This document shows, one piece after another, positions 37,157-45,949 of a stretch of DNA of 64,000 bases; the stretch's first letter is position 1, and every line of letters starts with the position of its first letter. The stretch covers positions 2,713,001 to 2,777,000 of the forward strand of contig NZ_CP062222.1 of assembly GCF_017487405.1 (NCBI RefSeq), written 5' to 3'. The notes under the pieces are model-generated. The model did no database searches and was not told where the DNA came from. It saw nothing but the letters and a program-made list of their open reading frames with translations. This DNA is from Brevundimonas goettingensis (GTDB lineage Bacteria > Pseudomonadota > Alphaproteobacteria > Caulobacterales > Caulobacteraceae). Position numbers and translations under genes: made by a program.

Positions 37157-39739
37157 GTGAATCCGGAGACCGTCGACCTCACCAACTGCGATCGCGAGCC
37201 GATACACATTCTCGGCGCGATCCAGCCTATCGGTTTCCTGATCGCTCTTACGTCCGACTGGCTGATCGCCCGCGTCTCGGCCAATGTGGCCGACTTCATC
37301 GGCCGTTCGCCAGACGCGCTGTTCGGACAGCCGCTCGACACCGTTTTCTCAAAAAGGGCGGTTCACAACCTGCGCAATCGCGCCGCCATGCTGCGCGGGG
37401 CCGACGCTGTCGAGCGGGTCTTTGATTATGAACTCGTCGACGGATCCGGGACCTTTGACGTCGCGATCCATATTTCGGCGGGTCAGATCGTTATTGAGGG
37501 CGAGCCGGCGTCAGGCGAACATGGCGACGCCACGGGCATGGTCCGATCGATGATCACCCGTCTGGACCAGGCCGGGGACTTCGACGCCTTCTACAAGGAG
37601 GGGGCTCGCCAGATCCGAGCCCTGATCGGTTTCGATCGCGTCATGGTCTACCGCTTCGCCGCCGACGGGCATGGCGAGGTGGTCGCCGAAGCGGTCCGCG
37701 CCGGCATCGGCAGATTCATGGGACTGCACTATCCGGCCAGCGACATTCCAGCCCAGGCCCGCGAGCTTTACCGACGTAACCTGTTGCGCGTCATCACGGA
37801 CGTCAACGCTCCCGCCGTCCCGGTGCTGCCGCAGCGGGATGAGAATGGTCGTCCGCTGGACCTGTCGCTGTCCGTCCTGCGGTCGGTATCGCCGATCCAT
37901 ATCGAGTATCTGAAGAATATGGGCGTCGGAGCCTCGTTATCGATCTCGATCATTGTCGAGGGCCGGCTCTGGGGACTATTCGCCTGTCACCACTATTCGC
38001 CCCGGTGTCCCACCTTCGAACGTCGCTCGGTCGCAGAGCTGTTCTCGCAGATGTTTTCGATGCGTCTCGAAAGTCGGGAACGGCAGGAAACGGTCGAGTA
38101 CGAACGCCGCGCGCGTGATATTTCCGACCAGTTGCTGGGAGCCGTGGCGTCGGACGAAACCCTCCTCAAGGATCCGGACTGGCTCGGCGACATCCTCACC
38201 CACGCTATCCAGGCCGATGGTGTCGGGGTGTGGATCGGGGGCAAACACGCCTTTTCGGGCACAACGCCGTCCCTAGACGATTTTCGCCGTATCGTGAGGG
38301 CTTTGAACGGGACGGCAGCCGGGAAGGTCTTCGCGACCGACCATATCGGATCGATCGTGCCGGGCGCCGAGGCCTTCGCGTCTCAAGCCGCCGGCCTGCT
38401 GGCGATCCCGATCTCGCGAAGCCCGCGGGACTATGTCGTGCTGTTCCGTCGCGAGCTCATCCATTCGGTTCGCTGGGCCGGCGATCCTCACAAGCCGGTC
38501 GAATATGGACCCAACGGGCCCCGCCTGACGCCGCGCGAGAGCTTCGCCGAATGGAAGGAGCTCGTCGAAGGCCATTCCAGGCCGTTCACCGCCTCTGAGA
38601 AGCGGGTGGCCGAGACCTTGCGCGCCACCCTGATTGAAGTGGTTTTGCGCCTGGCCGACGAAGCCTCGGCCGAGCGCCAGCAGTCCAGCGCGCGCCAGGA
38701 ACTCCTGATCGCCGAGCTCAATCACCGGGTCCGCAATATCCTGGGCGTCATTCGCGGTTTGATCCGCCAGTCCCAACCCGCTGCAGGCGAGGACATGTCG
38801 GACTTCGTCAAGGTCGTGGACGGCCGTATCCACGCCTTGGCCCGCGCCCACAACCAGATCACCGATGACCACTGGGGGCCGGCTCCGCTGCAGGCTCTGA
38901 TCGACGCCGAAGCTGCCGCCTTCGTGAGCGAGCAAGACCGCATCGTCACCGAGGGCGAGCCCATTCTTCTGAACCCGCAGGCCTATTCGACCATGGCCCT
39001 GGTGGTGCATGAGCTGGTCACCAACTCGACGAAATACGGGGCGCTTTCAACCCTCGCAGGCCGGGTGACCATTGGCTGGCATCGCAACGCGAAAGGCGAC
39101 CTGAACCTCGAATGGCGCGAAGCCGGGGGCCCGACGGTCGCAGCGCCGACCCGCAAGGGTTTCGGCACGACGATCATCGATCGTTCGGTCCCTTATGACC
39201 TCGGCGGCAAGGCTCACGTCGACTACGTCCCTTCGGGGGTTCAGGCGACGTTCTGCATCCCGGCCCGCCATGTCTCGGAGGCGCGCTCCATTACCGGCCA
39301 ACCGATCACGTATCCGCGCCCTGAGGCCGGTCACAGCCAGGCCATCCCGACCTCGGTGTTGGACGGCCACCACGTGCTTGTCGTCGAGGACAGTCTGATC
39401 ATCGCGCTTGATGCCGAAGACATCGTCAGCCGCCTGGGCGCAAGCACGGTCGCGACAGCCGCAACCCTGGAGGCGGCGCTTGAGAGCATTGAGGCCGCCC
39501 CGCCCACGATTGCGATGCTCGACATCAATCTGGGTGACCGCAACAGTTATCCAGTCGCGGACCGCCTCATGGAGTTGAACGTGCCGTTCCTGTTTGCGAC
39601 AGGGTACGGGGAACAAGCCGTGCTTCCAATGGAACACCGGGGTCGTCCAGTGATCCAGAAGCCCTACGTCCTTGAAAAGGTCGCGCGCGTCCTGGCCGCG
39701 ATGATCGGGCTGCCTGCGTTGTCGACGCCTCAGGACTAG
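37157..39739 (+). CDS. bacteriophytochrome HWE histidine kinase with fused receiver domain
   Basis: 860 residues: PAS (about 15-110), GAF (135-300), PHY (320-490), HWE kinase (515-710), receiver (745-855). Chromophore features are Cys11 (biliverdin thioether position), YPASDIPAQAR at about 192, SPIH and ACHH histidines, and the PHY tongue PRESF near 460. Kinase features are His523 in ELNHRVRNILG and the WHRN/LEWREAGGP signature of HWE kinases. The receiver phospho-acceptor is Asp789 in MLDINLG. Oddity: the usual IQPHG after the Cys reads IQPIG. The start is GTG. Red/far-red light would be sensed in the cytoplasm; HWE kinases often feed the general stress response. Confidence 0.95.
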   Translation: MNPETVDLTNCDREPIHILGAIQPIGFLIALTSDWLIARVSANVADFIGRSPDALFGQPLDTVFSKRAVHNLRNRAAMLRGADAVERVFDYELVDGSGTFDVAIHISAGQIVIEGEPASGEHGDATGMVRSMITRLDQAGDFDAFYKEGARQIRALIGFDRVMVYRFAADGHGEVVAEAVRAGIGRFMGLHYPASDIPAQARELYRRNLLRVITDVNAPAVPVLPQRDENGRPLDLSLSVLRSVSPIHIEYLKNMGVGASLSISIIVEGRLWGLFACHHYSPRCPTFERRSVAELFSQMFSMRLESRERQETVEYERRARDISDQLLGAVASDETLLKDPDWLGDILTHAIQADGVGVWIGGKHAFSGTTPSLDDFRRIVRALNGTAAGKVFATDHIGSIVPGAEAFASQAAGLLAIPISRSPRDYVVLFRRELIHSVRWAGDPHKPVEYGPNGPRLTPRESFAEWKELVEGHSRPFTASEKRVAETLRATLIEVVLRLADEASAERQQSSARQELLIAELNHRVRNILGVIRGLIRQSQPAAGEDMSDFVKVVDGRIHALARAHNQITDDHWGPAPLQALIDAEAAAFVSEQDRIVTEGEPILLNPQAYSTMALVVHELVTNSTKYGALSTLAGRVTIGWHRNAKGDLNLEWREAGGPTVAAPTRKGFGTTIIDRSVPYDLGGKAHVDYVPSGVQATFCIPARHVSEARSITGQPITYPRPEAGHSQAIPTSVLDGHHVLVVEDSLIIALDAEDIVSRLGASTVATAATLEAALESIEAAPPTIAMLDINLGDRNSYPVADRLMELNVPFLFATGYGEQAVLPMEHRGRPVIQKPYVLEKVARVLAAMIGLPALSTPQD

Positions 39740-39777
39740 GTCATGCGCTGCAGACAAGGCTCGAATTCTATAGGTCA

Positions 39778-39801
39778 GGCCGCCGAAGCGGGTCGGCGGC
39801 C
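39778..39801. terminator. bidirectional terminator-like hairpin
   Basis: GGCCGCCG (39778-39785) and CGGCGGCC (39794-39801) form an 8-bp stem between the convergent phytochrome and CsbD genes. No strong T-run. Confidence 0.5.
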
Positions 39802-39813
39802 CCCTATCGAGAT

Positions 39814-39993
39814 CTAGTCGGTCGCTTTGTGGATTGCGTCCTTCGCTTTGCCGAAGGTTTCCTTGGCCGCGCCGGCCGCACGATCACCCAAGCCTTCGGC
39901 GACCATCTTGTTGTCGCCGATCGCCTTGCCGACGCCTTCCTTGGCCTCACCCACATGTTTCTGGGCGGCGCCTTCAATGCCTTCCTTGCTCAT
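39814..39993 (-). CDS. CsbD family stress protein
   Basis: 59 residues: GIEGAAQKHVGEAKEGVGKAIGDNKMVAEG and DRAAGAAKETFGKAKDAIHKA, the Lys/Ala/Gly pattern of CsbD/YjbJ proteins, abundant and hydrophilic under general stress. AGGAG precedes the ATG. A GGAAC-type promoter lies 62 bases upstream, which fits known stress control of the family. Confidence 0.88.
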   Translation of the reverse strand: MSKEGIEGAAQKHVGEAKEGVGKAIGDNKMVAEGLGDRAAGAAKETFGKAKDAIHKATD

Positions 39994-40054
39994 GACAAAT
40001 CTCCTCGGCCGATCGCCGGCCAGCAGACGGGTCGTAGCGACCGTCCGACGGCTG

Positions 40055-40079
40055 AAAGCGCCTCACGGCGTGGAGTTCC
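40055..40079 (-). promoter_or_regulatory. EcfG-like promoter for CsbD gene
   Basis: GGAAC at 40075-40079 (minus strand), 16-base spacer, CTTT at 40055-40058. Confidence 0.45.
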
Positions 40080-40269
40080 GGCCCCGACAAGCTGTCGACG
40101 ACGCGGTTGAGGCGCTCGGCGCATCACTTCGTGTCATCCCGCGCAGACACCGGGCGTCGTCGGTGCGGAACGGCGCCTGGCGCCCTGTCGGGTCGCATCG
40201 AACCGACAGGCCTGATGAAGCCTGTGCCTCACCTGTCGTGAGGACGCTTGCCTCCTGCGGGTGGCCTGC

Positions 40270-40294
40270 GGAACTCGATCGCGTAATCGGCCTT
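40270..40294 (+). promoter_or_regulatory. EcfG-like promoter for the gene at 40315
   Basis: GGAAC at 40270-40274, 16-base spacer, CCTT at 40291-40294, then AAAGGAG and the ATG. The gap 39994-40314 holds this and the CsbD promoter and no gene. Confidence 0.45.
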
Positions 40295-40314
40295 TTTCAG
40301 GAAAGGAGATTGTG

Positions 40315-40476
40315 ATGGCCGACAAGAGTCCGACGCCCCCTCTCAGCCCCCGCCCTGTTCCGAAGGCGGACACGACACAGGCAGAAGACCGGACCGACGT
40401 CCTGGAGGGCGAACGCCTGGCTCGCGCCCAGGCCCGCGTGGGTCAGGCCGTGCGAGGCTCGCACGAGAACAGCTGA
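40315..40476 (+). CDS. 53-residue hydrophilic protein, unknown
   Basis: ATG 40315 has a strong AAAGGAG site. The sequence is Pro-rich at the start (SPTPPLSPRPVPKADTT), then helical and charged (DVLEGERLARAQARVGQAV). No family recognised. It faces CsbD divergently, each gene with its own GGAAC promoter, so it is probably a stress-induced small protein. Confidence 0.65.
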   Translation: MADKSPTPPLSPRPVPKADTTQAEDRTDVLEGERLARAQARVGQAVRGSHENS

Positions 40477-40495
40477 ACTGCCACAGGCGCAGCCG

Positions 40496-42568
40496 TTACT
40501 CGGGCGTGAGTTCTGCCCGTTCAGCCCCTTGGCGCGCGATCAGACGCATAGGCCGTCCCCGGACCCACACCCGACCGATCTCGATCGCCGACCACCCTTG
40601 CGGGAGGACGATGGGCCGCCGCGGCCAGTTCTGGGGATCGCCGTCGTCAACGACCAGACCCGTCAGGCCGAGCGTCAGACCCAGCAGCATTCCGCCCAGG
40701 TTTGCGAAGAAGGGACCCGCAGCGACCTGGCTGTCGGGATGGTCTGGCCGGTATTCGAGGCATTGGTGGAAACGGCCTTTGTCATAAGCCGCATAGCCTT
40801 CTTCGAAGAGTTCGAGCGCCAGGTCTCGATCCCCCGCCATCGCCGCCCAGGTCACATAGAGCGCCGGGAACATCGGCGCGCCGACGTAGGCCTTCCAGTG
40901 CGCGAGATAGAATTCAAGCGTCGCCTTTCGCTCGATCGCCGGCGCAGGATGGTCGTAGGGAAACAGGCCCGCAAGCGGGGACGGCGTCGCCCCCTTGGGT
41001 TCGGAAACGCGGAAGCCGTCGTGGGCGGCGATGACGTGGTCGGACCGCACCGGCAGATACAGATCCCGCGCGGCCTCTTTCCAGGCCTCGGGGATTTCCC
41101 GCCCGATCTGCTGGGCTGCATGCGCTGCCCGACGAAGGATTTCGCCTGCCGCCATCAGGGTGAAGGCGTCATTATCCGGGGGTTCGGGAACCTCGGCGGG
41201 ACCGGTCGCCCGCAGGAGTTCCAGTCCGCGTGAGGTGCGGGTCAGCCGGCTCACAATCCAGTCCGCCACGCCCGACAGCACAGGCCAGGCGGCCTCTTTC
41301 AGGAAGGCCTCGTCTCCCGTGACGTCGGCATAGAGGGCAAAGGCGCGGGCCGTGTGCAGTGAGCCGTGATCCTCATGCGCTGCGCTCTCGCCCGCCCCCG
41401 GCGCCGCCTCCTGGCCCGACAGGGGCGCTGCTTCCCAGGGAAACTGCGCGCCCTGACGCCCGGACAGTCTCGCATTGCTGCGCGCCGCTGGCAGGCCTCT
41501 CGTCCGGAAGTCGAGGATGGCCCGGGCGGCGTCCGGCTGCATGAACAGCAAAGGCGGCACGCAGAAGGCGTCCACGTCCCACATCACATGCCCATAGTAG
41601 TAGGTGTAGTCGTGCCAGGTCGCGAGACCGAAGATGGACGTCGCTGCCGGCGAAGCTTCGTGCACCGAGCAGTTGAGATAGAAGACCGCAGCGTCGATGA
41701 GCGCCTGATGGCGTTCGCTGGCGCCATGAACAACGATCCGGCTCTTCCAGATGTCCGCCCAGGCCTCCCGGTTGCGCCGTCTGAGCGCATCGAACCCGGT
41801 GGCCCGGGCCCGTGCGATCCGCCGGGTCGCCTCTTCGTCAGGCCGTTCGTGCAGCATCGACGGCAGGATCGCGACCATCTGGCGGAGGCGCACAGGCCTG
41901 TCGGCCCGGGCGCGCAGCCTGTAGTCGGTTCGCAATGGTCCGGCGGCGTCCCAGGTCTGAACAGTTCGCTCTGCATTTCCCCCTCCGACGATCTCCGTCG
42001 AGAGCGCGTAGCCGCACTGGCTCAGGCCGCCTTCGGCCTCCCACAACAGGGACCCGTCGCAGGCCGGCTCGGGTTCGCCTGGCGTGTCGGTGCGCCGACG
42101 CGCGACGCGGCCTCTGAGACCGGCCGTTTCGACGATGGCCCTCAGCCCGACCTGGCAGGCGGCCGAGACGCGCACTTCCACTTCCTGCAGCACCACCGCA
42201 GGCGCGGATCGGCTGGCGAAAGTCAGAACCACGACCTCCGCCGACACCCCGCCGGCCTCGAAACGAAAGGCGCTTGTCAGCTCTCCCGTCGAGAAATCGT
42301 AGCGTTGGACGAGATTTGAAACGGCGGACGGCTGGTCGTTGAGCCAAACGCCATTGAGCGCAAGATCGCCCGCGAGAGGATAGGGCGCCGGCGCCGCAGC
42401 CTCGACGCGCCGCTCCGGGTGTTCGCCAGCGAAGCCTGAGACGATCGCCATGCCGGTCTGCAAGGGCTGCTCGCGCACGCGCAGACCGATGACGCCATTG
42501 CCGACATAGGCCGGGAGATCGCCGTTGCGAGGTCCGGTTTCATCGGGCGGATTGAGGGGTTCTGTCAT
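40496..42568 (-). CDS. glycoside hydrolase/phosphorylase family 65-like protein
   Basis: 690 residues. The N-terminal beta-sandwich (GNGVIGLRVREQPLQTGMA) precedes an (alpha/alpha)6 barrel whose hallmark is GHVMWDVDAFCVPPLLFMQPDAARAILDFRTRGLPAAR, as in GH65 trehalose/kojibiose-type enzymes. A role on trehalose or a related alpha-glucoside is likely but unproven. ATG 42568 is chosen because GGAG lies nine bases upstream; ATGs at 42583 and 42598 are alternatives that overlap the preceding gene. No signal peptide. Third gene of the DUF421-DUF6766 unit, so probably stress-induced. Confidence 0.82.
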   Translation of the reverse strand: MTEPLNPPDETGPRNGDLPAYVGNGVIGLRVREQPLQTGMAIVSGFAGEHPERRVEAAAPAPYPLAGDLALNGVWLNDQPSAVSNLVQRYDFSTGELTSAFRFEAGGVSAEVVVLTFASRSAPAVVLQEVEVRVSAACQVGLRAIVETAGLRGRVARRRTDTPGEPEPACDGSLLWEAEGGLSQCGYALSTEIVGGGNAERTVQTWDAAGPLRTDYRLRARADRPVRLRQMVAILPSMLHERPDEEATRRIARARATGFDALRRRNREAWADIWKSRIVVHGASERHQALIDAAVFYLNCSVHEASPAATSIFGLATWHDYTYYYGHVMWDVDAFCVPPLLFMQPDAARAILDFRTRGLPAARSNARLSGRQGAQFPWEAAPLSGQEAAPGAGESAAHEDHGSLHTARAFALYADVTGDEAFLKEAAWPVLSGVADWIVSRLTRTSRGLELLRATGPAEVPEPPDNDAFTLMAAGEILRRAAHAAQQIGREIPEAWKEAARDLYLPVRSDHVIAAHDGFRVSEPKGATPSPLAGLFPYDHPAPAIERKATLEFYLAHWKAYVGAPMFPALYVTWAAMAGDRDLALELFEEGYAAYDKGRFHQCLEYRPDHPDSQVAAGPFFANLGGMLLGLTLGLTGLVVDDGDPQNWPRRPIVLPQGWSAIEIGRVWVRGRPMRLIARQGAERAELTPE

Positions 42569-42572
42569 CCGC

Positions 42573-42974
42573 TCAGGCTCCATAGGGCGGATCGACATGG
42601 ATCCGCGCGTGACCGCCCCGGCGATCGTGTGCGGCGTCGATTTCCCGGATCAGGGCCTCGCCGCGCTCCTGGCCAATGAGTTGCAACAGAGCGTCGATCT
42701 TGGCTTCTGTGCGGTCGTCGTTCTCCTTGGAAGCCGGCGATCCAACGTAGAGGAAATAGGCAAGGCCCACGACCTGCCACAGCAGTTGCAGGAACTCGGA
42801 CTGCCAGTTTTCGAAGGTGTCGCGCCCCATCAGGACGAGGTAGGCGGCCAGTTGCGGCGTGGCCCCATGATCTCTCGCCTCATCGACAAACGCGTACCAT
42901 CCGAACAGCCAGTGCAGGGCGATCGAGACGAAGAAGAAAGCCAGGGTGATCCAGGCATAGGCATAGCGTCGCAT
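42573..42974 (-). CDS. DUF6766-type membrane protein
   Basis: 133 residues with two membrane segments (YAWITLAFFFVSIALHWLFGW; FLQLLWQVVGLAYFLYVGS) separated by the conserved-looking YLVLMGRDTFENWQSE, and a charged C-terminal tail. Resembles DUF6766, of unknown function. It lies 81 bases after the DUF421 gene and ends four bases before the GH65-like start, so the three are one operon. Confidence 0.75.
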   Translation of the reverse strand: MRRYAYAWITLAFFFVSIALHWLFGWYAFVDEARDHGATPQLAAYLVLMGRDTFENWQSEFLQLLWQVVGLAYFLYVGSPASKENDDRTEAKIDALLQLIGQERGEALIREIDAAHDRRGGHARIHVDPPYGA

Positions 42975-43055
42975 CAGTCCCTCCGTCGGATGTGTCGGGC
43001 GAAATGCGTGACAACGGCTCCGGTTTCTCTGTCGCCCAGCCGACGTCCATGTGTT

Positions 43056-43538
43056 TCAGGGAGGGGCGCCAGGCTTGAGCCTGAGACTCAGGCGACCACT
43101 CCTCTCCTGCCAGGCCGCATCGATCCAACCGAGATCGTCCGAACCAGTCCGAAGCCTCAGTTCCTCACGCAGATCGTCCTCCGACACCAGTGCGCGCCGC
43201 ATCTGTACCGGGTCCGGACGACCGTTCTGCATCAGGGTCCGGGGGTGACCCTCGATCACGCGCGACATCCCGGGGACGTGAAACGCAAGACTGGCGAAAC
43301 CCCAATGCGACAGAGTTATGACGGCCGCAGCGGCGAGCGCGGGATAAAAGGCCCCGCCCTCCGTAACGCCTCGTCCGAGGACGGCGCCCGTCATGATCGC
43401 CAAGAGCGCGTCGAACGGGCTTCCCTGTTTGAGAAAGCGCTTTTTCCCGGCCTTGAGAAGGGCCCAGGCGATGATAAAGCTGAGAGCGGCTCTCGCACAT
43501 GCGGGTCCGATGCCCTCACCTTGCAACGCGTCGATCAT
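43056..43538 (-). CDS. DUF421 (YetF-like) membrane protein
   Basis: 160 residues: two to three membrane helices (ARAALSFIIAWALLKAG, LLAIMTGAVLGRGV, ALAAAAVITLSHWGF) then the soluble YetF C-domain (VIEGHPRTLMQNGRPDPVQMRRALVSEDDLREELRL). Start 43538 (MIDALQGEG) is preferred over 43589 because GGAGG lies five bases before it, and a GGAAC-type promoter at 43576-43600 would initiate inside the longer form. DUF421 proteins are widespread in stress and sporulation settings; the mechanism is unknown. Confidence 0.85.
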   Translation of the reverse strand: MIDALQGEGIGPACARAALSFIIAWALLKAGKKRFLKQGSPFDALLAIMTGAVLGRGVTEGGAFYPALAAAAVITLSHWGFASLAFHVPGMSRVIEGHPRTLMQNGRPDPVQMRRALVSEDDLREELRLRTGSDDLGWIDAAWQERSGRLSLRLKPGAPP

Positions 43539-43575
43539 CTGCGCCTCCGCGGCCAAATCTAATCCGTTTACGGAC

Positions 43576-43600
43576 AAGATTTCAGACACAAGCTAGTTCC
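43576..43600 (-). promoter_or_regulatory. EcfG-like promoter for DUF421-DUF6766-GH65 operon
   Basis: GGAAC at 43596-43600 (minus), 16-base spacer, TCTT at 43576-43579. Supports the internal start at 43538. Confidence 0.45.
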
Positions 43601-43789
43601 GACCACCGGCCTCACCGGAATGGTCAAACGCGCGACGCGGTGACGGCCCGCTTCGGTCCTGACGCGAGACGCTTCCAAGGGTCATCATTGGCAAGCGACG
43701 GATATTCCCGCGAATGACATCTCCGCGAAGGCCCCGTCATCGTCAGTGACCCAGACCAAGGGGTCGACAGCGGCTTCATACGCAGGACA

Positions 43790-43820
43790 CGAAAACGGGC
43801 GGCGCCATCGGCGCCGCCCG
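43790..43820 (-). terminator. intrinsic terminator of the DUF4142 gene
   Basis: GGGCGGCGCC (43797-43806) and GGCGCCGCCC (43810-43819) form a perfect 10-bp stem with a 3-base loop. On the minus strand it is followed by GTTTTC, 27 bases after the DUF4142 stop. Confidence 0.8.
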
Positions 43821-43845
43821 CTCTGCCGTCTGGAGGTCAAGCGCC

Positions 43846-44448
43846 TCAGTGTGCGGCGTCGGCGTTGGCCTCATCGAGTTCATCGACCATATGTTTGTGC
43901 ATTTCGACGACGGGCAGGGTCTTGGCGGCCCAGCCCTTCAGTCCTGCGTTCGCGCCGACGCGGCCATAGTCGGTAAGCAGCATCGCGGTTTCATTGTGGG
44001 CCGCCTCCTGCTGCTGGAGATAGACTCGGTCGAAATCCTGATCGGTCGCGCCGCGCAGGTTGTCGATCAGGCCCTGATGACGCTGATCGAGCGCGGTCGG
44101 GATCGCCAGGTTGGCCGCAGCAGCGATCGGTTTCAGCTCGTCGCCCGCCTTGCCATGGTCGGCGACCATCTTGGCCCCGAGCGCCTTGATTTTCGGGTTG
44201 GTCGAGCGCTGGGCGGCGATCTGCCCGGCCTGAACCTCGTACATTCCGCCGATCGCTGCGTTGGTTACGAAGCCCTCGTCCGTGGCGGCGCCGGCCGGGG
44301 CAGCGACGGTTCCCACAACGCCTGCCGCATGGTCCTGAACCGCGTTTGCAGCCTGGTTCTGTTGGTCTGGCGCTCCGCCCGTTTCCCTGTTGCAGGCGGC
44401 GAGCGCCAGAACAGCAGCGCCGGCGACGAGAATGGATTTGTTGATCAT
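43846..44448 (-). CDS. DUF4142 lipoprotein
   Basis: 200 residues with lipobox LALAAC (Cys about residue 19), so membrane-anchored outside the cytoplasm. The helical DUF4142 core has DEGFVTNAAIGGMYEVQAGQ, IKALGAKMVADHGKAGDEL and YLQQQEAAHNETAMLLTDYG, a four-helix ferritin-like arrangement with His/Glu residues. Ion or stress functions are suspected for the family but not shown. It lies 55 bases after ligC and may share its promoter at 45810. Confidence 0.88.
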   Translation of the reverse strand: MINKSILVAGAAVLALAACNRETGGAPDQQNQAANAVQDHAAGVVGTVAAPAGAATDEGFVTNAAIGGMYEVQAGQIAAQRSTNPKIKALGAKMVADHGKAGDELKPIAAAANLAIPTALDQRHQGLIDNLRGATDQDFDRVYLQQQEAAHNETAMLLTDYGRVGANAGLKGWAAKTLPVVEMHKHMVDELDEANADAAH

Positions 44449-44503
44449 GACAGTCTCCCTTTGCGCAGCCAACGCGGTTGAACGGCAACGGTTGCACAAG
44501 GCG

Positions 44504-45481
44504 TTACGCCTCGAGTTGCTCCATCCGACATTGTTCCGGGGCCTTGTCCGGGCGTCGACGCACCAGACGCGTGCCATGGCGGAACCGGTGGTCCGAAACC
44601 TGATCGAAGGCGACCTCCACTACTAAGTCCGGACGCAAGGGCGTCCAGACCGTGGAGCGTTCAGTGCTCCAGCGGCTGGGCCCGCCCGGGACCCGTCCCG
44701 TGAATCCGTCACCGCCGCGCAGTGCTTCGAGCTCCCGGGTCAGTTCAACCTTGTCGACCCCCGCAAAGCCTGAGGCATGGCCGACGTGATTCAGCCGACC
44801 CTGATCATCGTACAGGCCCAGAAGAAGAGAGCCGACGATCGGTCCGGACGAAGCGTAGCGAAAACCGCCGACGACGCAGTCGGCGGTGCGGCCGCGCTTG
44901 ACCTTGATCATCGCTCGCTCGCCTTCGAGGTAGGCGCCGTCGATCGACTTGGCGACCACGCCTTCGAGACGCCCGTCTGTCAGCCATCCCTCGGCGCGCG
45001 TCTGATCGTCCGTGCCGGGCGTGAGGGTCAGATCCGGCGTCTGATGGCGCTTGAGAAACCGCTCAAGCCTGGCGTGACGCTCCGACCAGGACAAGGGCCG
45101 CAGGTCCGAGCCGTCGACGTCCTCGACCATATCGAACAGCGCGAAGACGGCCGGGGTCTCGCGCGCAAGCCTTTGAATGCGGCTTTCTGCGGGATGAAGA
45201 CGCGCCTGAAGCACTTCGAACGAAAACGTCTCCCCGTCCCGCGCCAGCAACTCTCCGTCGATCCCGAATACATCGTCGGACAGCGCTGCAAGTCGCTGGA
45301 CCACCTCGGGGAAAAAGCGGTTCAACAGCTTTCCGGACTTGGCGACGAGCTCGACCTTGGGACCAGCCTTGAAGGCCAGGCAACGAAAGCCGTCCCACTT
45401 GGGTTCGTACCACCAACCGGGACCGCCCGGCAGTGTTGGTCGCGAACGCGCCTCCATCGGTGTGCCGTGTAGAAGTCGCAC
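44504..45481 (-). CDS. ligC: ATP-dependent DNA ligase, LigC type
   Basis: 325 residues without polymerase or nuclease domains, so LigC-like rather than full LigD. The adenylation Lys lies in YEPKWDGFRCLAF (motif I), followed by FGIDGELLARDG (III-like), AVFALFDMVEDVDG, GRLEGVVAKSIDGAYLEGE (IV) and MIKVKRGRTADCVVGG (V), with a C-terminal OB fold. It would seal nicks in stress-related end joining or base-excision repair. The GTG start has GAGGCGG upstream. It lies ten bases after a small unknown gene whose promoter matches the stress consensus. Confidence 0.9.
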   Translation of the reverse strand: MRLLHGTPMEARSRPTLPGGPGWWYEPKWDGFRCLAFKAGPKVELVAKSGKLLNRFFPEVVQRLAALSDDVFGIDGELLARDGETFSFEVLQARLHPAESRIQRLARETPAVFALFDMVEDVDGSDLRPLSWSERHARLERFLKRHQTPDLTLTPGTDDQTRAEGWLTDGRLEGVVAKSIDGAYLEGERAMIKVKRGRTADCVVGGFRYASSGPIVGSLLLGLYDDQGRLNHVGHASGFAGVDKVELTRELEALRGGDGFTGRVPGGPSRWSTERSTVWTPLRPDLVVEVAFDQVSDHRFRHGTRLVRRRPDKAPEQCRMEQLEA

Positions 45482-45490
45482 CGTGCCGCC

Positions 45491-45769
45491 TCAGATCCGA
45501 ACGTCGCCGGGCCGGGGACCTCCCGCCCTAAGGCCAGGCTCCGCCGGGGCTCCGATCGGTGTCGACGCGGGGACTCCCGCAAAGCCGAAAACCGGTGCTT
45601 CGACCGTTCCAACGAACTGGTCGCCATTGAAAACGTGTGCATGGCGGGCTCGCGGGTGAGCGTGCAGCCGGTCGCGCGCCTCGGTCAGAGCCGTATCCGG
45701 GTCAACAGCGTCAAGCACGTCCATCTCGGGCGCTTCGTTGTCGCGGCCGTTAAAGCTGAAATAGATCAT
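45491..45769 (-). CDS. 92-residue protein of an unrecognised small family, paired with ligC
   Basis: MIYFSFNGRDNEAPEMDVLD, then TALTEARDRLHAHPRARHAHVFNG, FVGTVEAPVFGFAG and a Pro/Gly-rich tail. The central pattern (AR.RL.AHP, HA.VF.G, V..PVFGFA) recurs in the frameshifted gene at 50506, so this is a small paralogous family. ATG 45769 has a GAGGAG site. It leads the operon with ligC ten bases downstream and has a GGAAC-N16-TGTT promoter. Function unknown. Confidence 0.7.
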   Translation of the reverse strand: MIYFSFNGRDNEAPEMDVLDAVDPDTALTEARDRLHAHPRARHAHVFNGDQFVGTVEAPVFGFAGVPASTPIGAPAEPGLRAGGPRPGDVRI

Positions 45770-45809
45770 CGTCTTCTCCTCGAAGGTCGCGGCTATGGCC
45801 TTCCGGTTC

Positions 45810-45834
45810 AACAGCGCCCGGCGCCCGTCGTTCC
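45810..45834 (-). promoter_or_regulatory. EcfG-like promoter for the small gene-ligC operon
   Basis: GGAAC at 45830-45834 (minus), 16-base spacer, TGTT at 45810-45813. Confidence 0.5.
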
Positions 45835-45916
45835 CGACGCCCCTGCCCGGCCTTTCGGCGTGGCGCCTTTGCAAGGCCCGGCGAGGCGAGGCCCGCAGCC
45901 AGACGCGCGGCGTTCG

Positions 45917-45941
45917 GGAACGAACCAGTCGGGCCAAGGTT
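45917..45941 (+). promoter_or_regulatory. EcfG-like promoter for the DUF6894 gene at 45950
   Basis: GGAAC at 45917-45921, 16-base spacer, GGTT at 45938-45941; ATG follows after exactly eight bases. Confidence 0.5.
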
Positions 45942-45949
45942 TCGGGTTT

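Noticed and set aside
44504..45481. Calling the ligase gene ligD
   Set aside because: There is only an adenylation plus OB-fold ligase of 325 residues; polymerase and phosphoesterase domains are absent and no ku lies nearby.
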